A DNA stretch of 64,000 bases from Streptomyces phaeolivaceus (lineage in GTDB: Bacteria > Actinomycetota > Actinomycetes > Streptomycetales > Streptomycetaceae), in assembly GCF_009184865.1 (NCBI RefSeq), contig NZ_CP045096.1, positions 6,262,001-6,326,000 of the forward strand. The letters are read 5' to 3'. The notes beneath the pieces are model-generated. The model ran no database searches, was not told where the DNA came from, and saw only the letters and a list, made by a program, of their open reading frames with translations. A program made the translations under genes and the position numbers. Positions 46,768-56,637 of this stretch are shown piece after piece. The first letter of the stretch is position 1; each line of letters starts with the position of its first letter.

Positions 46768-46848
46768 GGGCGTGAGTGGGGAGTCAGGGGGAGGGAGGGA
46801 GTGGGGAAGGGGGACAGACGGTCCGCCCGATCGGATTCCGTGCCTTCC

Positions 46849-46886
46849 TGACCGGCTGACCGGCTGACCGGCTGACCGGTGACCGG
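46849..46886. repeat. 8-bp tandem repeat
   Basis: CTGACCGG is repeated four times in a row, then once more in shortened form (TGACCGG), in the gap between the convergent fusion-protein gene and the Cys-rich protein gene. Confidence 0.85.
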
Positions 46887-46923
46887 GCGGGTCGTCGTCG
46901 GGCGGGCGGTGACCCCAGGCGGT

Positions 46924-47871
46924 TTACTGTTCCGTCGATTCCGTCGATTCCGTCGATTCCGTCGATTCCGTCGATTCCGTCGGATCCGCCGGATCCGCCG
47001 GATCCGCCGGATGCGGTGCCACCAGCGGCAAGCGGGACGCCAGTCGCTGTTCGCAGAGTTCGACCAGGCGGTCGTAGCCGGCCTTGCCCATCAGCTCGGT
47101 CAGCTCCGGGCGGTAGGAGACGTACACCGGGTCGCCCGCGCCGTGCGCCGACGTCGCCGAGGTGCACCACCAGTGCAGATCGTGGCCGCCCGGACCCCAG
47201 CCGCGGCGGTCGTACTCGCCGATCGACACCTGGAGCACGCGCGTGTCGTCGGGCCGGTCGATCCAGTCGTACGTACGGCGGATCGGCAGCTGCCAGCAGA
47301 CGTCCGGCTTGGTCTCCAGCGGCTCGCGGCCCTCCTTCAGCGCCAGGATGTGCAGCGAACAGCCGGCGCCCCCCGCGAAACCGGGCCGGTTCTGGAAGAT
47401 GCACGACCCCTTGTACGGCCGGGTCTGGCGGTCGCCGTCCTCGTCCTTGGAGACCCAGCCGGTCTCCGTGCCCACGTCGTGGAACTGCCAGATCTCCGGC
47501 GTGAGCCTCGCCACATGCCCGGCGACGCGTTTCTCGTCGTCCTCGTCGGAGAAGTGGGCGCCCAGACTGCAGCACCCGTCGGCCGCGCGGCCCGGCTGGA
47601 TGCCCTGGCAGCCGCTGCCGAAGACGCAGTTCCAGCGGGAGGTCAGCCAGGTCAGATCGCAGCGGAAGATCTGCTCGTCGTCCGCGGGATCGGGGAACTC
47701 CACCCACGCGCGCGCGAAATCGAGCCCCTTCTCGTCCGGCACGGCGGACTCCGCCGAGTCCTTCGTCCTCGACTTGGACGGTTTGGTCGCCGCCCTCGCC
47801 CGCGAAGAGCCACCGGCAGCGGTCGCTCCCGCTGCCGACTTGTCGGCCTTTGCCTTTTTCGTCTTTGGCAC
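46924..47871 (-). CDS. conserved Cys-rich actinobacterial protein with C-terminal TES repeats
   Basis: A 315-residue protein conserved in Streptomyces that I cannot name. A Lys/Ala-rich N-terminal arm (to about residue 40) is followed by a compact domain with many cysteines: [59 protein letters not shown]. The pattern suggests a metal or Fe-S site. The C-terminus is a run of ADP then TES units ([20 protein letters not shown]), encoded by 9-bp or 6-bp DNA repeats. GTG 47871 gives [13 protein letters not shown]; the upstream reading is antisense to the next gene. It is divergent from the Ppx/GppA gene with 71 bp between starts. Confidence 0.8.
   Translation of the reverse strand: MPKTKKAKADKSAAGATAAGGSSRARAATKPSKSRTKDSAESAVPDEKGLDFARAWVEFPDPADDEQIFRCDLTWLTSRWNCVFGSGCQGIQPGRAADGCCSLGAHFSDEDDEKRVAGHVARLTPEIWQFHDVGTETGWVSKDEDGDRQTRPYKGSCIFQNRPGFAGGAGCSLHILALKEGREPLETKPDVCWQLPIRRTYDWIDRPDDTRVLQVSIGEYDRRGWGPGGHDLHWWCTSATSAHGAGDPVYVSYRPELTELMGKAGYDRLVELCEQRLASRLPLVAPHPADPADPADPTESTESTESTESTESTEQ
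46930..47010. repeat. 9-bp coding tandem repeats (TES and ADP units)
   Basis: TTCCGTCGA is repeated five times (46930-46974), once more as TTCCGTCGG, then ATCCGCCGG three times (46984-47010). On the minus strand these encode the C-terminal TES and ADP repeats of the Cys-rich protein. Confidence 0.9.
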
Positions 47872-47942
47872 CAGACCAGGGTACGGCGCCCGAGACCACA
47901 TCGAGGACGGTGCCCGGCTCCGCTGGCAGTAGCGTTCCGCCC

Positions 47943-48875
47943 ATGAGACTCGGTGTCCTCGACGTGGGATCGAACACGGTGCATCTGCTGGTGGTGGACG
48001 CACATCCCGGCGCGCGCCCCCTGCCCGCGCACTCGCACAAGGTGGAACTACGCCTTGCCCAACTCCTCGACGAGGCCGGGGCCATCGGCCCCGAAGGGGT
48101 CGACAAACTCATAGGCGTCGTCCACGAGGCGCTCCAGGCCGCCGAGGACAAGGGCGTCGAGGAACTCCTCCCGTTCGCCACCTCCGCCGTGCGCGAGGCC
48201 AGCAACGCCGATGACGTCCTCGCCCGCGTCAAGGACGAGACCGGCGTCGAGCTGCAGGTCCTCACCGGCGCGGAGGAGGCCCGGCTGACCTTCCTCGCCG
48301 TCCGCCGCTGGTTCGGCTGGTCGGCCGGCAAGCTCCTCGTCCTCGACATCGGCGGCGGCTCCCTGGAGATCGCCTACGGCATCGACGAGGAGCCCGACGC
48401 GGCGGTCTCGCTGCCGCTCGGTGCCGGCCGCCTCACCGCGGGCTGGCTCCCCGGCGACCCCGCCACCCCCGACGACGTCCGGGCGCTGCGCCGTCATGTG
48501 CGGGCCCAGATCGCCCGTACGGTCGGCGAGTTCAGCCGGTTCGGCGCCCCCGACCATGTCGTCGCCACGTCCAAGACGTTCAAGCAGCTCGCCCGGATCG
48601 GTGGTGCCGCCCGCTCCACCGAGGGGCTCTACGTCCAGCGCGACCTCAAGCGCGACGCGCTGGAGACCTGGGTGCCCAAGCTCGCCGGCATGACCACGGC
48701 ACAGCGCGCCGCGCTCCCCGGCGTCTCCGAGGGCCGCGCCAACCAGCTTCTCGCCGGGGCGTTGGTGGCTGAGGCGGCGATGGATCTGTTCCAGGTGGAG
48801 ACGCTGGAGATCTGCCCGTGGGCGTTGCGGGAGGGTGTGATTCTGCGGCGGTTGGATCACATGGGGACGGCGTAG
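47943..48875 (+). CDS. Ppx/GppA family exopolyphosphatase/pppGpp phosphatase
   Basis: A 310-residue ASKHA-fold phosphatase. [21 protein letters not shown] is the phosphate-1 motif, [14 protein letters not shown] the phosphate-2 motif (about residue 135), and [20 protein letters not shown] the usual middle. It is of the short, single-domain kind (no C-terminal HD part). It would release phosphate from polyphosphate or pppGpp; which one is not clear from sequence. No good ribosome binding site is seen before the ATG. Confidence 0.92.
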   Translation: MRLGVLDVGSNTVHLLVVDAHPGARPLPAHSHKVELRLAQLLDEAGAIGPEGVDKLIGVVHEALQAAEDKGVEELLPFATSAVREASNADDVLARVKDETGVELQVLTGAEEARLTFLAVRRWFGWSAGKLLVLDIGGGSLEIAYGIDEEPDAAVSLPLGAGRLTAGWLPGDPATPDDVRALRRHVRAQIARTVGEFSRFGAPDHVVATSKTFKQLARIGGAARSTEGLYVQRDLKRDALETWVPKLAGMTTAQRAALPGVSEGRANQLLAGALVAEAAMDLFQVETLEICPWALREGVILRRLDHMGTA

Positions 48876-48945
48876 GGGTGCGGTTCGTGGGGTGCGTTGT
48901 CGGGTGCGGGTGCGGGTGCGGGTGGGTGGGGTGGGGTGGGGTGGG

Positions 48946-49062
48946 GGCTGGTCGCGCGGTTCCCCGCGCCCCTGAAAAGCAGGGCTGCGCCCCGTGCTTT
49001 TCGTCCCGAAAGGGCCGTAGGCCTCTTTCAGGGGCGCGGGGAACCGCGCGAGAAGTCCCACC
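48946..49062. repeat. palindromic repeat, family A copy 4
   Basis: CGCGCGGTTCCCCGCGCCCCTGAA (48953-48976) pairs with its exact complement at 49027-49050; the inner CTGAAAAGCAGGG part also folds. It follows the Ppx/GppA stop. A GTGCGG tandem and GGGGT tandem (48900-48945) precede it. The rest of the gap to 49159 has no gene. Confidence 0.88.
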
Positions 49063-49159
49063 GGGCCCGCGGTCGCCGACGCGCCCGCACCCCCACGGCG
49101 CCCGTGCCAACGGCCCCCGGGACCCACCTCACCCGGCCCACCCCGTTAGGCTGTCCCGC

Positions 49160-49981
49160 GTGGCAGAACCCGTACGGATCCCGGATGCGAAGGTCGCCCT
49201 GTCCACGGCCTCGGTGTATCCGGAGTCGACGGCCACGGCCTTCGAGATCGCCGCGCGTCTGGGGTACGACGGCGTGGAGGTCATGGTCTGGACCGACCCG
49301 GTCAGCCAGGACCTGGAAGCCTTGCGCCGGCTCTCCGACTACCACCAGATCCCCATCCTCGCCGTACACGCCCCCTGTCTGCTGATCACCCAGCGGGTGT
49401 GGTCCACCGACCCGTGGGTCAAGCTCCAGCGCGCCCAGGCCGCCGCCGAGAAGCTCGGCGCGAGCACGGTCGTCGTGCACCCCCCGTTCCGCTGGCAGCG
49501 CCAGTACGCGCGCGACTTCGTCACCGGGATCTGGCGGATGGCGAACGAGACGGACGTCCGGTTCGCCGTGGAGAACATGTTCCCCTGGCGCTACCGCGAC
49601 CGCGAGATGCTCGCCTACGCTCCCGACTGGGACGTGACGAAGGACGACTACCGGCACTTCACGATCGACCTCAGCCACTCCGCGACCTCCCGCACCGACG
49701 CCCTGGAGATGGTCGACCGCATGGGCGACCGGCTCGGCCATGTGCACATGGCCGACGGCAAGGGGTCGGCCAAGGACGAGCACCTCGTGCCGGGCCGCGG
49801 CAGCCAGCCCTGCGCCGAGCTGCTGGAACGTCTCGCCCGGACCGGTTTCGACGGTCACGTCGTGATCGAGGTCAACACCCGCCGCGCCATGTCCGCCGCC
49901 GAGCGCGAGGCCGACCTGGCGGAGGCCCTCGCCTTCACCCGGCTGCACCTCGCCTCCGCCGTGCGGGTGCCCCGGCCGTGA
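49160..49981 (+). CDS. sugar phosphate isomerase/epimerase (TIM-barrel, AP endonuclease 2 fold)
   Basis: A 273-residue TIM-barrel protein of the IolE/xylose-isomerase-like group. Pieces: [56 protein letters not shown] (metal-site His), [11 protein letters not shown] (Glu), [45 protein letters not shown]. The metal ligands of the barrel are all present, so it is probably active, but the substrate is unknown. GTG 49160 is the start. The stop overlaps the GTG of the following TetR gene, so the two are coupled. Confidence 0.85.
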   Translation: MAEPVRIPDAKVALSTASVYPESTATAFEIAARLGYDGVEVMVWTDPVSQDLEALRRLSDYHQIPILAVHAPCLLITQRVWSTDPWVKLQRAQAAAEKLGASTVVVHPPFRWQRQYARDFVTGIWRMANETDVRFAVENMFPWRYRDREMLAYAPDWDVTKDDYRHFTIDLSHSATSRTDALEMVDRMGDRLGHVHMADGKGSAKDEHLVPGRGSQPCAELLERLARTGFDGHVVIEVNTRRAMSAAEREADLAEALAFTRLHLASAVRVPRP

Positions 49982-50598
49982 CCCCGGCCACCCCCCGCCG
50001 CCGGGGCCGGCCCTCCCGGACGGAATCGGCCGACACCCCGGCCGCGCGTGACCGCATCCTCGCCGCGGCCCGCGAGGAGTTCTCCGAGCGGGGCTATGAC
50101 AAGACGTCCGTACGCGGCATCGCCAAGGCCGCCGGGGTGGACTCGGCGCTGGTGCACCACTACTTCGGCACCAAGGAACAGGTGTTCGAGGCGGCGATCA
50201 CGCTCTCCTTCGCCCCGGCGATGGAGGCCCCCCGGACGGTCGAGGAGGGCCCCCTCGACGGCGTCGGGGAGCGGCTCACCCGGTTCATCTTCGGCGTCTG
50301 GGAGAACCCGGCGACCCGTAAGCCCCTGCTCGCGATCGTCCGCTCCGCCGTGAACAACGAGGCCGCCGCCGCCGTCTTCCGCCGCATCATCGTCACCCAG
50401 GTGCTGCGCCGTATCGCCGACCGGCTGGACGTCCCCGACGCGGAGCTGAGGGCCGAGCTGGCCGCCGCGCAACTGGTGGGCATCGCGATGCTGCGCTACG
50501 TCATCAAGGTCGAGCCCTTGGCATCGGCGGACCCGGAGCAGATCATCAAAAGGGTGGCGCCTGTAGTACAGGCCCACCTCACCGGGCCCGGTCTTTAG
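49978..50598 (+). CDS. TetR-family transcriptional regulator
   Basis: A 206-residue TetR protein. After a basic arm ([10 protein letters not shown]), the helix-turn-helix is [47 protein letters not shown]. The C-terminal ligand domain has [30 protein letters not shown], typical of the TetR_C_17 type. Its GTG overlaps the isomerase stop, so it is made together with that enzyme; it may control its own operon or a distant set. Confidence 0.92.
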   Translation: MTPATPRRRGRPSRTESADTPAARDRILAAAREEFSERGYDKTSVRGIAKAAGVDSALVHHYFGTKEQVFEAAITLSFAPAMEAPRTVEEGPLDGVGERLTRFIFGVWENPATRKPLLAIVRSAVNNEAAAAVFRRIIVTQVLRRIADRLDVPDAELRAELAAAQLVGIAMLRYVIKVEPLASADPEQIIKRVAPVVQAHLTGPGL

Positions 50599-50672
50599 GG
50601 GCGCGGGGCTGTACCGATGTGCGGCTCCGCCGCGTGGGCGCGAGAAGCCCCACCGACCCGCAGCCGGAAACC
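50596..50672. repeat. palindromic repeat, family B copy 3
   Basis: GGGGCGCGGGGCTGTACCGATGTGCGGCTCCGCCGCGTGGGCGCGAGAAGCCCCACCGACCCGCAGCC follows the TetR stop directly. It shares its first part with family B and its end (GCGAGAAGCCCCAC..ACCCGCAGCC) with family A, so the two families are related. Confidence 0.85.
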
Positions 50673-50780
50673 GAGACAGTCATCCCGCATTCCGGACAAC
50701 CTGTCCAACCCTTGGCGCAACGGGCGTACGCTCGACTCAGTCACAAGTCTCTGATCGCAGTCTCTGAAGGAGCGCCCGCG

Positions 50781-52634
50781 ATGCCCGAGCTGAGGTCCCG
50801 CACAGTCACCCACGGCCGCAACATGGCGGGCGCACGCGCCCTTATGCGCGCCTCCGGTGTACCGGGCGCGGACATCGGCCGCAAGCCGATCATCGCGGTC
50901 GCGAACTCCTTCACCGAGTTCGTGCCCGGCCACACCCACCTCCAGCCGGTGGGCCGCATCGTCAGCGAGGCGATCCGCGAGGCCGGCGGCATCCCCCGGG
51001 AGTTCAACACGATCGCCGTCGACGACGGCATCGCGATGGGACACGGGGGGATGCTGTACAGCCTCCCCTCCCGCGACCTCATCGCGGACTCGGTCGAGTA
51101 CATGGTCGAGGCCCACTGCGCCGACGCCCTGATCTGCATCTCCAACTGCGACAAGATCACCCCGGGCATGCTGAACGCGGCTCTCCGCCTCAACATCCCG
51201 ACCGTCTTCGTCTCCGGCGGCCCCATGGAGTCCGGCCGCGCCACCCTCGTCGACGGCACGGTCCGCACCCTCGACCTGGTCGACGCGATCTCCGACGCGG
51301 TGAACGACAAGATCTCGGACGAGGACATCCTCCGTATCGAGGAGAACGCCTGTCCGACCTGCGGCTCCTGCTCCGGCATGTTCACCGCCAACTCGATGAA
51401 CTGCCTGACCGAGGCCATCGGCCTCTCCCTCCCGGGCAACGGCTCGGTCCTGGCCACGCACACGGCCCGTAAGCAGCTGTACATCGACGCGGCCCACACG
51501 GTCATGGACATCACCCGCCGCTACTACGAGCAGGACGACGAGACGGTTCTGCCGCGCGCCATCGCCTCGATCGCGGCCTTCGAGAACGCCATGGCCCTCG
51601 ACATCGCCATGGGCGGCTCCACCAACACGATCCTGCACCTGCTGGCCGCCGCCCAGGAGGCGGGCGTCCCCTTCGGCCTCGACGAGATCAACGCGGTCTC
51701 GCGCCGCGTCCCGTGCCTCGCGAAGGTCGCGCCGAACGTCGCCAAGGACCGCACGTACTACATGGAGGACGTGCACCGCGCCGGCGGCATCCCCGCCCTG
51801 CTGGGCGAACTGCACCGCGCGGGCCTGCTCAACGAGGACGTGTACTCCGTCCACAGCGCCTCCCTCGCCGACTGGCTGAAGACCTGGGACGTGCGCGGCG
51901 GCTCCCCGTCCCCGAAGGCCGTCGAGCTGTGGCACGCGGCCCCCGGCTGCGTCCGCTCCGCCGAGGCCTTCTCCACCTCCGAGCGCTGGGACACCCTGGA
52001 CGAGGACGCCGAGGGCGGCTGCATCCGCTCCGCCGAGCACGCCTACTCCAAGGACGGCGGCCTCGCCGTACTGAAGGGGAACCTCGCCGTCGACGGCTGT
52101 GTGGTGAAGACGGCCGGCGTCGACGAGTCGATCTGGCAGTTCGAGGGTCCGGCGGTCGTCTGCGAGTCGCAGGAGGAGGCCGTGCAGAAGATCCTCACCC
52201 AGCAGGTCAAGGCGGGCGATGTCGTCGTCATCCGCTATGAGGGCCCCAAGGGCGGCCCCGGCATGCAGGAGATGCTCTACCCGACCTCGTACCTCAAGGG
52301 CCGCGGCCTGGGCAAGGTCTGCGCGCTGATCACCGACGGCCGCTTCTCCGGCGGCACCTCCGGCCTCTCCATCGGCCACGCCTCGCCCGAGGCGGCCGGC
52401 GGCGGCACGATCGCGCTCGTCGAGGACGGCGACCGCATCCGTATCGACATCCCGAACCGTTCGATCGAGCTGCTGGTCGACGACGCCGAACTGGCCCGCC
52501 GCGAGGCCGCCCTGAACGGCGTCTACGCCCCGAAGAACCGCGAGCGCAAGGTGTCGGCCGCGCTGCGCGCCTACGCCGCGATGGCCACCAGCGCCGACAA
52601 GGGCGCGGTGCGGGACGTCAGCAAGCTGGGCTGA
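50781..52634 (+). CDS. ilvD: dihydroxy-acid dehydratase
   Basis: A 617-residue Fe-S enzyme of valine, leucine and isoleucine (and pantothenate) synthesis; it dehydrates dihydroxy-isovalerate and its homologue. Cluster cysteines are in [11 protein letters not shown] (about residue 122) and [20 protein letters not shown] (about 195). Other marks are [38 protein letters not shown] and [38 protein letters not shown] lies 9 nt before ATG 50781. Single gene; the rest of the ilv genes are elsewhere. Confidence 0.98.
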   Translation: MPELRSRTVTHGRNMAGARALMRASGVPGADIGRKPIIAVANSFTEFVPGHTHLQPVGRIVSEAIREAGGIPREFNTIAVDDGIAMGHGGMLYSLPSRDLIADSVEYMVEAHCADALICISNCDKITPGMLNAALRLNIPTVFVSGGPMESGRATLVDGTVRTLDLVDAISDAVNDKISDEDILRIEENACPTCGSCSGMFTANSMNCLTEAIGLSLPGNGSVLATHTARKQLYIDAAHTVMDITRRYYEQDDETVLPRAIASIAAFENAMALDIAMGGSTNTILHLLAAAQEAGVPFGLDEINAVSRRVPCLAKVAPNVAKDRTYYMEDVHRAGGIPALLGELHRAGLLNEDVYSVHSASLADWLKTWDVRGGSPSPKAVELWHAAPGCVRSAEAFSTSERWDTLDEDAEGGCIRSAEHAYSKDGGLAVLKGNLAVDGCVVKTAGVDESIWQFEGPAVVCESQEEAVQKILTQQVKAGDVVVIRYEGPKGGPGMQEMLYPTSYLKGRGLGKVCALITDGRFSGGTSGLSIGHASPEAAGGGTIALVEDGDRIRIDIPNRSIELLVDDAELARREAALNGVYAPKNRERKVSAALRAYAAMATSADKGAVRDVSKLG

Positions 52635-52730
52635 GGGTCACCGCACCGCACCGCACCACAGCACTCACAGCAGCACCGTGGCCGAGGTCGTGGCCGAGGT
52701 CGTACACGTGGCTGCGGTCGTACGCGTTTC

Positions 52731-52761
52731 CGATCCGGCGGGTCACCAGCCCGCCGGATCG
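52731..52761. terminator. bidirectional hairpin at the ilvD/kinase junction
   Basis: CGATCCGGCGGG (52731-52742) and CCCGCCGGATCG (52750-52761) form a perfect 12-bp stem with a 7-nt loop that includes the kinase stop codon. No T-run follows on either side, but the place between convergent genes fits a terminator. Confidence 0.6.
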
Positions 52762-55082
52762 TTTCCGTCCAGTCCGAGGACGCTTCCGTCGAGTGCGCCC
52801 GCGCAGACGCGGCCGTCGATGAGGACGGGCTCGGGCAGCGAGGCCGTGATCCGGTCCGAGTCCCCGAGCCGCGACGGGGTGTCCCCGCTGATCCGGCCCT
52901 TCCGTACGTCCACCGCGAGCAGCCGTCCGTCGGACGAGGTGAAGTACACCTGCTGGTCGTCGGCGACCGGCGCCGAACTCCGCGCGACCCCCGTCTCGGT
53001 CCGCCACAGCTGCTTGCGCGCCGCCATGTCGACGGCCGCCAGCGAACCTCCCGCGCCGCTCAGCAGATACACGACGTCACCCCGCACCACCGCGCGGATG
53101 TGTTCGAGCCGCACGGGCAGCGCGACCCGGACCGTCTTCCCGGTCCCGCCGCCCGTACCGGGGGCGTAACGGACCACGGCGACCGTGTCGGAGTAGGCGC
53201 CGCCGATCTCCGCGAAGTACAGGGCACTGTCCTGGGCGCCCACCGGCTCCAGCCGACCGTCCAGCCGGGCGTCCCACCGCACGTCCCCCGTCTCCGGGTC
53301 CACCGCGGTGATCCGGGTCCGCGCCGCGGCCCCCTCGCCGGTGACGTTCGCCAGATACGCCGACCGGTCCCCGTCGAACGACGTGAAGTACGCCTGCGGC
53401 TGCCCCGGGATCCGCCGGCTCCACTTCGGGTCGCCGGTGGCGCTGTCCAGCCCGGTGACCGTCCCGTCGGCGGCGGTCAGCAGCAGCGTGCCGCCCACGA
53501 ACCGTCTGCTGCCGTACGCCGAGATGTCCCGCTCCCACCGCACCTCGCCGGTGTCGGGGTCGAGCGCCTGCACCCGGCGGTCCTGGTCGGTCAGCACATG
53601 CACCAGCCCACCCGACTCGACGGGCGGGGCACCCGTGCCCACCGCGCCGGCCCCGTCGACCGTGTGCCGCCACAGCACCGTGCCGTCCGCCGGATCCAGC
53701 GCGGACACCAGCCCCGGCTGCCGGCACAACAGCTTCCCCGCCCCGTACGAACACTGCGGCGCGCCCTTCTTCTTCGCCGCCGGTCTGGTGGCCCAGGCCT
53801 TGAGCGCGGGCGCGGCGACCGCGGCACCACTGGCCCGCGGGGTGGCCGTAGCACCGTCCGCCTGTCCACCGTCACCCCCCAGCACCCGCACCGAGGCGAA
53901 CCCCCCACCCGCGACGAGCACCAGCGAGGCGGCGGCCAGAACGACCCGCTTGCGCCGCCACCCACCGCCCCGGCCGCCACCGACCCCCGAGCCACTGCCG
54001 GTGCCTTCGCCGTGTGCGCTCCCGTCTCCGCTGCCGTTTCCGTTTCCGCCCCCGGCTCCGGCTCCGGTGTCCGTACCCGCGTCGGAGGCGGCGGCAGTGG
54101 AACGGGCGGAGGCGGCAGGGGCGGAGGGAAAGGCGACGCCGGTCTGACCCCGCCCCGGGGAAGCCGTCCAGCCCGCGCCTTCCCGCTCCTTCTCCTTCTC
54201 CCGCGCTCTCTCCCGCTCCCGCTGGGACGGTACGAAGCTCTGGGTGTCGTACGAGGCGGCCACGGACCGGAGTTCGCGCATCAGCTCGTCCGCCGTGGGC
54301 CGGTCCTCGGGCTCCTTGGCGAGGCAGGCGCGCACGAGCGGCGCGAGGTTCGCGGGTACGTCGGTGAGGTCCGGCTCGTCGTGGACGACCTGGTAGGCGA
54401 CGACGTAGGGGCTGTCGGAGTCGAAGGGCCCGCGCCCGGTGGCCGCGTGCACGGTCACCGAGCCGAGGGCGAAGATGTCGGCGGCGGGCCCGACCTCCCT
54501 CGGCCGCCGGAACTGCTCGGGGGCCATGAACGGCGGTGTGCCGATCAACTTCCCCGTCTCGGTGCGCAGTTCACTGTCCTTGGGCCGGGAGATCCCGAAG
54601 TCGATGACCTTGGGCCCGTCCTCGGCGAGGAGCACGTTGCTGGGCTTGAGATCCCGGTGCACCACACCGGCGCGATGGATGTCCCGCAGGGCCTCCGCGA
54701 GTCCGGCCATGAGCCGCCGCAACTGCGCCGGTGGCATCGGCCCGTTCCGCTTGACGTGCTCGGCGAGGGTCGGGCCGGGAATGAAGAGGGTGGCCATCCA
54801 GGGCCGGGGGCTGTCGGTGTCGGCGTCGACCACGGGCGCGGTGAAGGCACCGCTGACCCGCCGGGCGGCGGCCACCTCCTGCCGGAAACGGCCTCTGAAC
54901 TCGGGGTCCTTCGCGAACTCGGCGTGCACGACCTTCACCGCGAGCCGCAGCCCCGAGGTCGAGGTGGCCAGATGCACGACACCCATGCCACCGGAACCCA
55001 GACACGACTCCAGACGGTACTGACCGGAGTACTCGGGAAGTTCCGCTTCCGCTCCCGACCCGGTGCCCCGCTGCGGTGCCAT
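52743..55082 (-). CDS. transmembrane Ser/Thr protein kinase with PQQ-type beta-propeller sensor
   Basis: A 779-residue PknB-type receptor kinase. The kinase domain (about residues 20-275) has the Gly loop LGSGGMGVVHLA, catalytic HRDLKPSNVLL (about 144), VIDFGIS, and the activation/P+1 GTPPFMAPEQF. A charged, Gly-rich linker with RERERAREKEKERE follows, then one membrane helix at about 378-396. The extracellular part (about 440-779) consists of PQQ-like beta-propeller blades: VSALDPADGTVLWRHTVDG, VQALDPDTGEVRWERDIS, VTGLDSATGDPKWSRRI, ITAVDPETGDVRWDARL, LAAVDMAARKQLWRTE. Such propellers may sense wall or protein ligands. ATG 55082 has G-rich sequence upstream. The ligand and targets are unknown. 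Confidence 0.95.
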   Translation of the reverse strand: MAPQRGTGSGAEAELPEYSGQYRLESCLGSGGMGVVHLATSTSGLRLAVKVVHAEFAKDPEFRGRFRQEVAAARRVSGAFTAPVVDADTDSPRPWMATLFIPGPTLAEHVKRNGPMPPAQLRRLMAGLAEALRDIHRAGVVHRDLKPSNVLLAEDGPKVIDFGISRPKDSELRTETGKLIGTPPFMAPEQFRRPREVGPAADIFALGSVTVHAATGRGPFDSDSPYVVAYQVVHDEPDLTDVPANLAPLVRACLAKEPEDRPTADELMRELRSVAASYDTQSFVPSQRERERAREKEKEREGAGWTASPGRGQTGVAFPSAPAASARSTAAASDAGTDTGAGAGGGNGNGSGDGSAHGEGTGSGSGVGGGRGGGWRRKRVVLAAASLVLVAGGGFASVRVLGGDGGQADGATATPRASGAAVAAPALKAWATRPAAKKKGAPQCSYGAGKLLCRQPGLVSALDPADGTVLWRHTVDGAGAVGTGAPPVESGGLVHVLTDQDRRVQALDPDTGEVRWERDISAYGSRRFVGGTLLLTAADGTVTGLDSATGDPKWSRRIPGQPQAYFTSFDGDRSAYLANVTGEGAAARTRITAVDPETGDVRWDARLDGRLEPVGAQDSALYFAEIGGAYSDTVAVVRYAPGTGGGTGKTVRVALPVRLEHIRAVVRGDVVYLLSGAGGSLAAVDMAARKQLWRTETGVARSSAPVADDQQVYFTSSDGRLLAVDVRKGRISGDTPSRLGDSDRITASLPEPVLIDGRVCAGALDGSVLGLDGNDPAGW

Positions 55083-55222
55083 GGGTCCACCCCCGTGCTG
55101 TTTCGGCCGCTCGCGCGACGTTCGGAGCCTAGTCGATGACACGTACGGGCCAGAGGCGGCTTGCTAGCCTTCCCGTGCGAAAAACGCACAGGTGTGTGTG
55201 TCCTGATTCAGGGGTATCAAAG

Positions 55223-55247
55223 GGTCCCCATGGCTTGCATGGGGACC
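55223..55247 (+). promoter_or_regulatory. leader hairpin before the SH3-like gene
   Basis: GGTCCCCATG-GCTTG-CATGGGGACC is a perfect 10-bp stem with a 5-nt loop, 31 bp before the ATG of the SH3-like gene. ACGGGG-TTTCAAACGGGG direct repeats follow it, and TGCG-AAAAA-CGCA lies upstream (about 55177-55189). It may be an operator or a regulatory hairpin in the mRNA leader. Confidence 0.5.
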
Positions 55248-55278
55248 AAACGGGGTTTCAAACGGGGGGAGTTCAGCC

Positions 55279-55608
55279 ATGTCTGTCGAGCATGCCGAAG
55301 AGATCACGGGAGACGGCGAGGGGGAGCCGACCGCCACGGCGGCGGCGGTCACGGCAGCAGTCCGCTACTACTCGGTCGCGCCGGGCGTCCGCCTCAACGT
55401 CCGCAGCGGCCCGAGCACCAGCTACGGCGTCGTCCGCGTCCTCCCCGAGGGCGCCAGGGTGCCGATCTACTGCCAGACCCCGGGCCAGACCATCTCCGGC
55501 CCCTACGGCACCACCAACGTCTGGGACAACATCGACGACGGCCAGTACATCTCCGACGCGTACGTCTACACCGGCAGCGACGGCTATGTGGCGGGCCGCT
55601 GCGGCTGA
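55279..55608 (+). CDS. small SH3-like domain protein
   Basis: A 109-residue protein with one bacterial SH3 domain: VRYYSVAPGVRLNVRSGPSTSYGVVRVLPEGARVPIYCQTPGQTISGPYGTTNVWDNIDDGQYISDAYVYTGSDG. Bacterial SH3 domains often bind wall peptides, yet the N-terminus (MSVEHAEEITGDGEGEPTATAAA) has no signal sequence, so export would need another route. Two Cys (IYCQ and AGRCG) could pair. GGGGGGAG lies 8 nt before ATG 55279. It is divergent from the kinase gene, with a hairpin leader. Confidence 0.85.
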   Translation: MSVEHAEEITGDGEGEPTATAAAVTAAVRYYSVAPGVRLNVRSGPSTSYGVVRVLPEGARVPIYCQTPGQTISGPYGTTNVWDNIDDGQYISDAYVYTGSDGYVAGRCG

Positions 55609-55765
55609 CCCGGTACGGGGAGCGTGGGCGAGCGCGGGGCGAAGATCGGCACCCCGCGCCGGGCGCGGCCACCGGGTATCACCCGAGGCCGCGCCCACCC
55701 CGGCACCAGAACCGACCGGACGACCGGAGCGATCCCGGCGCAACAGCCGGAGTAATAATCGACCC

Positions 55766-56398
55766 GTGAGCAAGAAACCGAGGAACACGCAGGCGGAGCG
55801 GGATCGGGAGCGAGAGCGGGAACGCAAGCGGGAGCCGGAAATCCAGCCGCAGGAGCCCCAGCCCCAGCCCCAGCCCCAGTCGCAGGAGCCGCAGGCACCC
55901 GACGCCGTCCCGGCGGCACCCCGGGCGACCCCCACGGGCCCCCGCCCCGAACCCATCCGCTTCTTCGGGACGACCTGGCTCAACCACGACGGTAATTACA
56001 CGCCGCGCCGCGCGGCCGTCACCGTCGGCTCGCTCGCCGCGCTGGTCGTCTCCTGCCTGGTGCTGCGCCTGGCCTACGAGGGCCTGCAACTGGCCGCGGT
56101 CGGCGGCTTCGTCAACATCCTGGTCGTCATCATGTTCGCCACCTGCAGCGCCCTGGCCTTCGGCCACACCTGGGGCTCCTTCACCAAGCGCCCGGATCCG
56201 GCCCGCCAGTCCTCCCTGCGCGGCCTCCTCACCATCGGCTTCCTCGGCTCCCTGACCGCCTACTTCCTCCGCTCCCTGAAGGAGGCCCCGGCCGAGTCCC
56301 TCCACCGCGCGGAATACACCACGGCCCGAGACCAGCACGCCCGCCGCACAGCCAAGCGCACGAAAAACCCGGCAAAACGCCACCGAAGCGCCCCGTAA
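55766..56398 (+). CDS. integral membrane protein with charged Gln/Pro-rich N-terminal arm
   Basis: A 210-residue protein. The cytoplasmic N-terminal arm (about 70 residues) has RERERERKREPEIQPQEPQPQPQPQSQEPQ; a conserved FFGTTWLNHDGNYTPRRAAVTVGSL follows. Three or four membrane helices (about 92-180) follow, and a basic C-terminal tail (RRTAKRTKNPAKRHRS). GTG 55766 is the start since upstream sequence in frame is not conserved-looking. Of no known function; similar proteins exist across Streptomyces. Confidence 0.78.
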   Translation: MSKKPRNTQAERDRERERERKREPEIQPQEPQPQPQPQSQEPQAPDAVPAAPRATPTGPRPEPIRFFGTTWLNHDGNYTPRRAAVTVGSLAALVVSCLVLRLAYEGLQLAAVGGFVNILVVIMFATCSALAFGHTWGSFTKRPDPARQSSLRGLLTIGFLGSLTAYFLRSLKEAPAESLHRAEYTTARDQHARRTAKRTKNPAKRHRSAP

Positions 56399-56404
56399 GG
56401 AACC

Positions 56405-56610
56405 CTCGGAACCGCGCGTCCTTCAGGGCGGCCGGGGAACCGCGCGCTTTTCAGGGGTGAGGGGAACCACGCGTCCTTCAGGGGCGCCGGGGAACCGCGC
56501 GCTTTTCAGGGGCGCGGGGAACCGCGCGTCCTTCAGGGCCGCCGGGGAACCGCGCGCTTTTCAGGGGCGCGGGGAACTGCGCGACCAGCCCAATCGAACC
56601 CACACCCGCC
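56405..56610. repeat. tandem array of family A half-repeats
   Basis: GGGGAACCGCGCG(T/C) followed by CTTTTCAGGGGCGC or TCCTTCAGGGCGGCC alternates about six times. Copies begin near 56405, 56436, 56462, 56493, 56517, 56545 and 56573; the last ends GGGGAACTGCGCGACCAGCCC. It looks like a right-hand half of the family A palindrome multiplied in tandem. Confidence 0.85.
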
Positions 56611-56637
56611 CCCCATCCCTACCCCCGACCCCTTAGG

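Noticed and set aside
56405..56610. Regular repeats resembling a CRISPR array
   Set aside because: The units run into each other with no unique spacers of constant length, they match the palindromes elsewhere, and no cas genes are near.
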